Of a DNA stretch of 64,000 nucleotides, positions 58,349 to 64,000 are shown piece by piece; within the stretch, counting starts at the first letter, position 1, and each line of letters opens with the position of its first letter. A program made the position numbers and the translations under genes. The stretch spans positions 91,187,435 to 91,251,434 of the forward strand of contig NC_058338.1 of the NCBI RefSeq assembly GCF_905475395.1, given 5' to 3'. The notes beneath the pieces were generated by a model. It did not search any database. It was not told where the DNA came from and saw only the letters and a list, made by a program, of their open reading frames with translations. This DNA comes from Chrysoperla carnea. Taxonomy: Eukaryota > Arthropoda > Insecta > Neuroptera > Chrysopidae.

Positions 58349-58904
58349 TTCATTTCATATTCACATTAATGGATAGTTTTTTTGAACCATTCTCTTTGTA
58401 TTACTGATTTATTCAAAGAAAATTATTTGTAGATTTTTATTGAAAAATTTATGTTAAATTGATCTTGGAATAATAAAAATCAATTTATGTAATAAAAAAA
58501 AGTTTATAATAGTTTTATCAGATCCAAAGTACATTAATTTATTTTTGTTTAATGGATATAATAACATATGCAAACAATTAATCAAAAAAATAAATCTTGT
58601 AAATATGGTTCAGTGAAATCTGACTAGAAAATAGAGAAAAATTTATTTTCCATCTAGTACCAGACACATGAAAATTACTTCATTTTTTTTTTATCACGGG
58701 CGTAGAATTCGAGACGGCATATTTTTCCATATATATCGACGAACAACTTATTAGTGATTATTTCTTATTACTAAAGAAACCCTGTGATAATGGGATTAAT
58801 TTTTTGACATTAAATTAATTTATTTTAAGTTAGTTGTAAAATTAATATTTGATTTTCTTACTGGTTTATGCAATACCCTTTACATAACGGAAGTTGATTT
58901 CGAT

Positions 58905-59452
58905 TTAAGGATGAATACCATGTCAAATTCGGGTAGTACATCTAATTAATTTTTTAATTAATTTTTATAGAGAATCATACATACTAATATTTTTTTTAGT
59001 AATTATAAGTATGAAATAATTAATATTGTATATCATAAAACAAGTATGTAATTTGACTTGAAATTTTCATAAAATAATGTCATAATGACATTTAAATGAC
59101 ATAAAAGTATGACTTTCCCAAAATTGAACTCAAATATTTCTGCAAAAACCACGGTAAGGACCAATTTTTTTTGCATAAAATAATTCTAAAAAGTGCATAG
59201 TTTTCAAAAATTAGTTTTTTTTTTTACTTGAGTTCAATTTTACGTATCAAATTTTTTAATTTTGTTCTAATTTAAACTACTTCCGGCAAAAATAACCCGG
59301 AGTTAATGACGCTTTCAATTTCGATTATTTCTCTTAAACCCACGGAAAAGTACTATTTTTTTCCATGTAATCGAAAGAGTGGAGTTTATTCTTCAACATA
59401 CTTTAAATTGAATAAAATGACTTCAAATTTAATATTGGGTATTCATCCTTAA
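58905..59452. mobile_element. L element (MITE, TTAAGGATGAATACC termini)
   Basis: TTAAGGATGAATACC at the left and GGTATTCATCCTTAA at the right form a 15-bp perfect TIR around ~520 bp unlike C or G. Confidence 0.75.
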
Positions 59453-59667
59453 GACATAAAATAAAATTTTAGTCTGGTAAATTTGGTACAGATTGAAAAC
59501 TGTAATAGTAGTATACCGTCGATAATTGGACAAATAAGTACCATAATATTCGAAATAAAATTTTCTAGTATCGTAGTACTTATTGGTTATTTTGAATGAC
59601 TATGTTTCAACCATAGACATATAAAGGTATTATATCTTTGGTCTCAACCATAGACATAGTAATACTA

Positions 59668-59927
59668 AATAAATTTCGATTTTTGCCCCAATTTCCTAGA
59701 TCAGTTTTTTGTATTTTTAAAATACGTATTTTCGGCTACCAAGTAGTCATCATCAGTAAGAATTAGCTACTATTAGAACAGCTTATTCTTACTGATGATG
59801 ACTACTTGGTAGTCGAAAATACGTATTTTAAAAATACAAAAAACTGATCTAGGAAATTGGGGCAAAAATCGAAATTTATTTCGATATATCCTAGAGTTCT
59901 CATTTATTATCTTCGATAATATTTATA
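59668..59927. mobile_element. hairpin element, 97-bp arms, 11-bp flanking repeat
   Basis: Arms 59667-59763 and 59785-59881 match 96 of 97, with a 21-bp loop; a 46-bp tail follows. TAGTAATACTA flanks the whole at 59657-59667 and 59928-59938. The uninterrupted site occurs at 16866-16876 in related sequence. Confidence 0.82.
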
Positions 59928-60004
59928 TAGTAATACTAGACAGCGCGATTCATATACTTTCTGTGATGAAATGTTGTGCCAACTTTAGAAAGAGACCACC
60001 TCTG

Positions 60005-60245
60005 ATCTATACATAGACATATAAGAATAGACCACGCTAGTAACGGACGATCGTGTAAGTGGGATGTCAAACTCGGTAAAAAGAGAACGGTGCTCTGACG
60101 TACGTTTTATTTCAGCACTTGTCCAAGACTGTTAATGCGTAAACGCAACTAAAAAGAAACAAAACGTACGTCAGAGAATCCTTCTCTTTTTATCGAGCGG
60201 GGCAGATCACGCCGACTTCTTCAGTCTATTTTTATATGTCTATGG
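60005..60245. repeat. imperfect inverted repeat with CATAGACATATAA termini
   Basis: ATAGACATATAAGAATAGAC at the left and GTCTATTTTTATATGTCTAT at the right; inner ACGTACGTTTT / AAAACGTACGT pairing. Probably a diverged MITE. Confidence 0.65.
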
Positions 60246-60279
60246 ATCTATAGGTAAAGCTATCCTTATTCCACCACGT

Positions 60280-60690
60280 GTGATTGATGAAATATGACTA
60301 TTCGCTTCGTGCGTGAATTTCGTTTCCATGACAACGATACACTACTTTAATTATATAATTGTATGGATGCATATATAATTGTTTGGATTGCATTGAAAAC
60401 TTACATTTAAAATTTAATATTCTTGTTTCACAAATTTAAATAAATAATTATGATAATTTACATTTGAAAAATAATATTTGTACAATTTGATTTCTTATTT
60501 TCACAATTTTTAATGCATTAAGTTTAATTAATTAGTGTTTTTCAATCATTTTAATTTGACAGTTTCTATATCATTAACATGTAAAGAATTGCAAATCAGT
60601 CATAACAGCCTCCTTTATCTCCAAAATTTTTCACTCAAAGCGCTGGCATCGATTTTATTATCCCTACCATGACTACGCACACAACGAATA
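60280..60690 (-). repeat. J repeat, copy 2
   Basis: Reverse complement of copy 1, from GTTTCCATGACAACGATACA to CCCTACCATGACTACGCAC. Confidence 0.75.
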
Positions 60691-61814
60691 CCGTAACTTT
60701 CTTTATTGATGTATCTCTTTGGTCTCAACATTCGAGATAATCAAAAATTCATTTTAATAATCTTATTTATAACAATTGTGTAATATTTATTGCATAACCT
60801 AGTTAGAAAATAAAATATTTATTAGTAAAAAATATACCTAATACCTTAGGACCTAGAATTAAACCTGTAAACATAATACTGGCAAAGAAATTTAGATCTG
60901 AGTTCGCCTGCTAGAAAAGTATGAATTAATAATATTATTTCGAAAATATTATAGGTAGCTGTTTTTCGAATTTATTAAGTTTCAACTCGAATGAAACAAA
61001 AATGCATTTCATTAAATATAATTTATATCAATCATGTAATGTGTATTGCAAAATTATGTAATTACAGTTAGCAAATAAAATAGAACATTATAGATTAGGC
61101 ATGAGAATATTTTTCAATAATAAGAAATTATAATCGTTTTAAATTAACTTTATTTATAAAAATTGTGGTTTTACTTTTATTTTAATCATTTGGGCAAATT
61201 CTAGACAAGTTTTAAAAAAATTCACGAATTTGTTAAGCCCTAAATAATTTAGACAATCCTTATTACCTATATATGTAATTAATTATGTATATATTGATAT
61301 GATGTGATAATAAATTTTTTTACAAAAATAAAGCAACAGTTTTTTCTTCAAATATCAAGTGCTTTGCTTCCAGAGTATATCCAACCCTTTTCCTTCCAAA
61401 CTTTTTATGGGAATTTACATTTTTTTGACATAGCAACTAATTCTAAAGGGTGGGTACGCCAATGAAATTTCCTCTAATTTTCCTCAAAGAAATTAATACT
61501 GTGTGAGTACTTCAATACTAGAGGTATGCCGCTGAGTACTTCAATACTAGAGGTATGTTGACGCAAGCCGCCGAGTTTGAGCGTCAAATTAAATCACACG
61601 GTGGGTGGGACAATTTAGGTCGTGTTGCCATCTCGTAAAAAGCTAAACGCAGTTTAGCTTTTTATTCTCAGGAATGATTTTGATAGTACTCTTTAAATTT
61701 TATATTTAAATATTTATCATTACCAAGTGTTTTATTAAAAATGAGGTTAGCTAATTACTTGTAGTATGATTATCTCGAGATTTCGACTTTCGAAATAGAG
61801 AATATTCATGTATT
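60691..61814. other. intergenic, no gene
   Basis: Only small features: a 25-bp direct repeat TGAGTACTTCAATACTAGAG (61503 and 61534) and a hairpin AAAAAGCTAAAC / GTTTAGCTTTTT at 61636-61662. Confidence 0.5.
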
Positions 61815-62375
61815 TTTTTATATTTTTAATTCATTGTTTACATCGTTATAACAAAGTAAAAAATATAAATAATGCTTAAAAATACGGTATTTAAGTTTAA
61901 AAAACTATTTAAAATACATTATAATTTTGAGATATTTAAACGTAGTTTTTTGGCGCTCTCTGTTGATGACGCATAAGTACGTCATCTGTCAATTGGTGAC
62001 AGTTCAATGTATAATTTACACTTTAAAAAAATGAATTTACAACACAGAATTTACACTCGTTATCATAAAGTTTTCTAATCAAAAGCCATGGAATAATAGA
62101 AATTAATGTAATATCATACCAAACTAAGTAATTAATACCATACAGTATGTCAACAAATTTGACAAGCAAGTACTGTGATGTCCGTTTAAAAATTTGAACT
62201 TCCTGTTTTAGAAATTTTGAATTTTTCTCACCGAATTTGTACTTTTATTAATTAATTTTAAGTAATTAAAAAGTAATTAATTACTAAAAGAATGGTATAG
62301 TTGAAATGTCCAGTCATTAAAGTTACGGAAAAAAAATATTTGAACCAAATTTAAATTTCATGAATATTCCCTATT
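61815..62375 (+). repeat. E repeat, full copy
   Basis: TTTACATCGTTATAACAAAG, TTTTTTGGCGCTCTCTGTTG, TGTCAACAAATTTGACAAGC, ending TTCATGAATATTCCCTATT. Confidence 0.8.
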
Positions 62376-63139
62376 GATAAACTTTTTTTTCGCTTATTTT
62401 TACAATTTAACGCCAGCGCTTGACGCTTGATATAATTATATTTTTTTCATATAGGTAGAACTCTAATTTGACGTTCAAAGCCAGCGTCAGGCGTCATCGT
62501 GAAATATTAAAAAAACTTTTTGATAAATAGAAAATTGATATTTTTCTTCAATGCAGTCTTTTCTTTAGGATCTTTTTAGCAAAGAGTTTTTTAAAGTTGG
62601 TAGTACAAACTAATAAATATCAATAAACAATAGCAAATCAATAAATAATAGCTTATATATTTATTTTTCAAATTAAAATATTTACAATATATAGCAATAA
62701 TTGTTAATGTTCGTTCTATCTATTATTATATAATTATGTAAATAAAACCAAAACTTTATCCAAAGTTCTTCTTATGTTCAAAAATTCAGCTTGGTTGTTT
62801 GTTAATTATTCAATTTACTACTACGATTTGAATTTGAAATGGTAATCGGAAAAACGAAACTCGAAAAATATATATCCGGAAAAAAAAGACCGAAAATTTT
62901 ATGGACCCTGAGTATTGTTGAGTTGGTTGGGTTGGGCGACTATAGAAGAGTTGATTGAGTTCTTAAGTTTTTAGCCCTTGTGTTCAAAAATGATACACTA
63001 TTACAGAAAACGGAGATATTTTTTATAAAATAGTATTAAATTTGAAGTTAAACTAAATAACGTTAAATTTAAGTCTAGTAACATTTGATTACTTTGCAGT
63101 TTTCATTTTTGGTTGGCACTTGGCAGCCACATGATGATA
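62376..63139. other. intergenic, no gene
   Basis: AT-rich. A weak inverted pair around AACGCCAGCGC / GCCAGCGTCAGGCG (62409-62500) is the only structure seen. Confidence 0.4.
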
Positions 63140-63400
63140 CTGTAGTGAGACTCTCGCGATAAAGGGTTCATTTCATAGAGATATGAATACCCAGAGCACG
63201 CCAGGGGCCAAAACATATAATATGCGTAGCGAGAGAGAAGACTGCCAGTGAGTAGCCCTGTGTCTAATACATATACTTATTACTTATACATAATATACTC
63301 ACTAGCAGTCTTCTCTCTTGTTACGCATATCGCACCCACTTACAGCCTAGCATACCCCTGGCGTTCTCTGTCTATATTATCTCTATAGTTCATTTTTGCT
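63140..63400. repeat. imperfect inverted repeat / MITE
   Basis: ATAGAGATATGAATACCCAG, ACGCCAGGGG and GAGAGAAGACTGCCAGTGAG on the left pair with CTCACTAGCAGTCTTCTCTC, CCCCTGGCGT and TTATCTCTAT on the right. Confidence 0.7.
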
Positions 63401-63424
63401 TCCACGGCGCTAAGATCTTTTCTC

Positions 63425-64000
63425 TCATTTTTAATTCATTGTTTACATCGTTATAACAAAGTAAAACATATAAATATTGCTTAAAAATGCTGTATTTTTA
63501 AGTGTAAAAAAATATTTAAAATACATTATAATTTTGAGATATTTAAACGCAGTTTTTTGGCGCTCTCTGTTGATGACATATAAGTACGTGATCTGTCAAT
63601 TGGCGACAGTTCAATGTTCCCACTACGATATTTTATCTATGGTTCAATGTATAAGTCACACTTTAAAAAATGAATTTACAACACAGAATTTATACTCGTT
63701 ATCATTAAGTTTTCTAATAAAAAGCTGTAGAATAATAGAAATCAATGTAATGCCATACAAAATGTAAGTAATTAATATCATACAGTATGTCAACAAATTT
63801 GACAGGCGAGTACTATGATGTCACGTCCGTTTAAAAATTTGAATTTCCCGTTTTAGAAATTTTGAATTAATCTCACTGAATTTGTACTTTTATTAATTAA
63901 TTTTAAGTAATTAAAAAGTAATTAATTACTAAAATAATGGTTTAGTTGTAATGTACAGCCAATAAAGTTACGGAAAAAAATATTTGAACCAAATTTAAAT
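63425..64000 (+). repeat. E repeat, running off the window
   Basis: Same blocks as 61815-62375, with a 32-bp extra segment at 63616-63648 flanked by a repeated GTTCAATGT. The frame at 63477-63767 lies inside it. Confidence 0.8.

Overview
The window is AT-rich animal nuclear DNA, most likely from an insect. The evidence is intron-split genes with GT-AG borders, a cofilin of the twinstar type with an initiator-methionine-only first exon, two genes of the insect Tret1-like sugar-transporter type, a tandem C2H2 zinc-finger gene, and dense decayed retroelements and MITEs. The order cannot be settled from the sequence alone.

Four host genes are supported. (1) An ADF/cofilin gene on the + strand, joined CDS 4582-4584, 5131-5298, 6767-6921, 10531-10651 (148 aa), with a second candidate ATG-only first exon at 4997-4999. 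(2) A Tret1-like MFS sugar transporter on the + strand, 15518-15602 joined to 18370-19763 (492 aa). (3) An eleven-finger C2H2 protein on the - strand, 22830-24104, whose last residues and stop codon come from an inserted MITE. (4) A second, paralogous transporter on the + strand, 36914-37004 joined to 52553-53946 (494 aa), whose single intron has grown to 15.5 kb by repeat insertion. Genes 2 and 4 are a duplicated pair with the same intron position, the same 1394-nt second exon and similar 3' UTRs. Gene relics include a zinc-finger pseudogene and a THAP-like N-terminal fragment (12.4-13.4 kb), a mariner transposase relic (11.5-11.9 kb), pieces of five non-LTR elements, and a 59-codon open frame at 24703-24882 that I cannot name.

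Most of the rest is repeats, named here for cross-reference. A: a ~550-850 bp Helentron-like element with a GTCY-type minisatellite (eight larger copies plus fragments). B: ~430-470 bp with AATAGGGTATT termini (three copies). C, G and L: three MITE families that all begin TTAAGG or TTAAAG. D: a Helitron-like element with a 3' hairpin. E: a ~570 bp repeat dense near the right end. F: fragments carrying GGGTTCCGTA-like text. J: a ~410 bp repeat. There are also single fold-back elements and three tRNA-derived SINEs. Many are nested: B inside C, A inside E, D inside C, a SINE inside a fold-back element, a LINE tail inside a SINE, and a MITE beside a long-TIR element at the end of the zinc-finger gene.

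I see no operon-like or functionally linked gene cluster beyond the transporter pair. The most interesting material is how mobile DNA reshaped these genes: a gained stop codon, a 3' UTR insertion with an empty site in the paralogue, possible gene conversion between the transporters, and several large palindromes.
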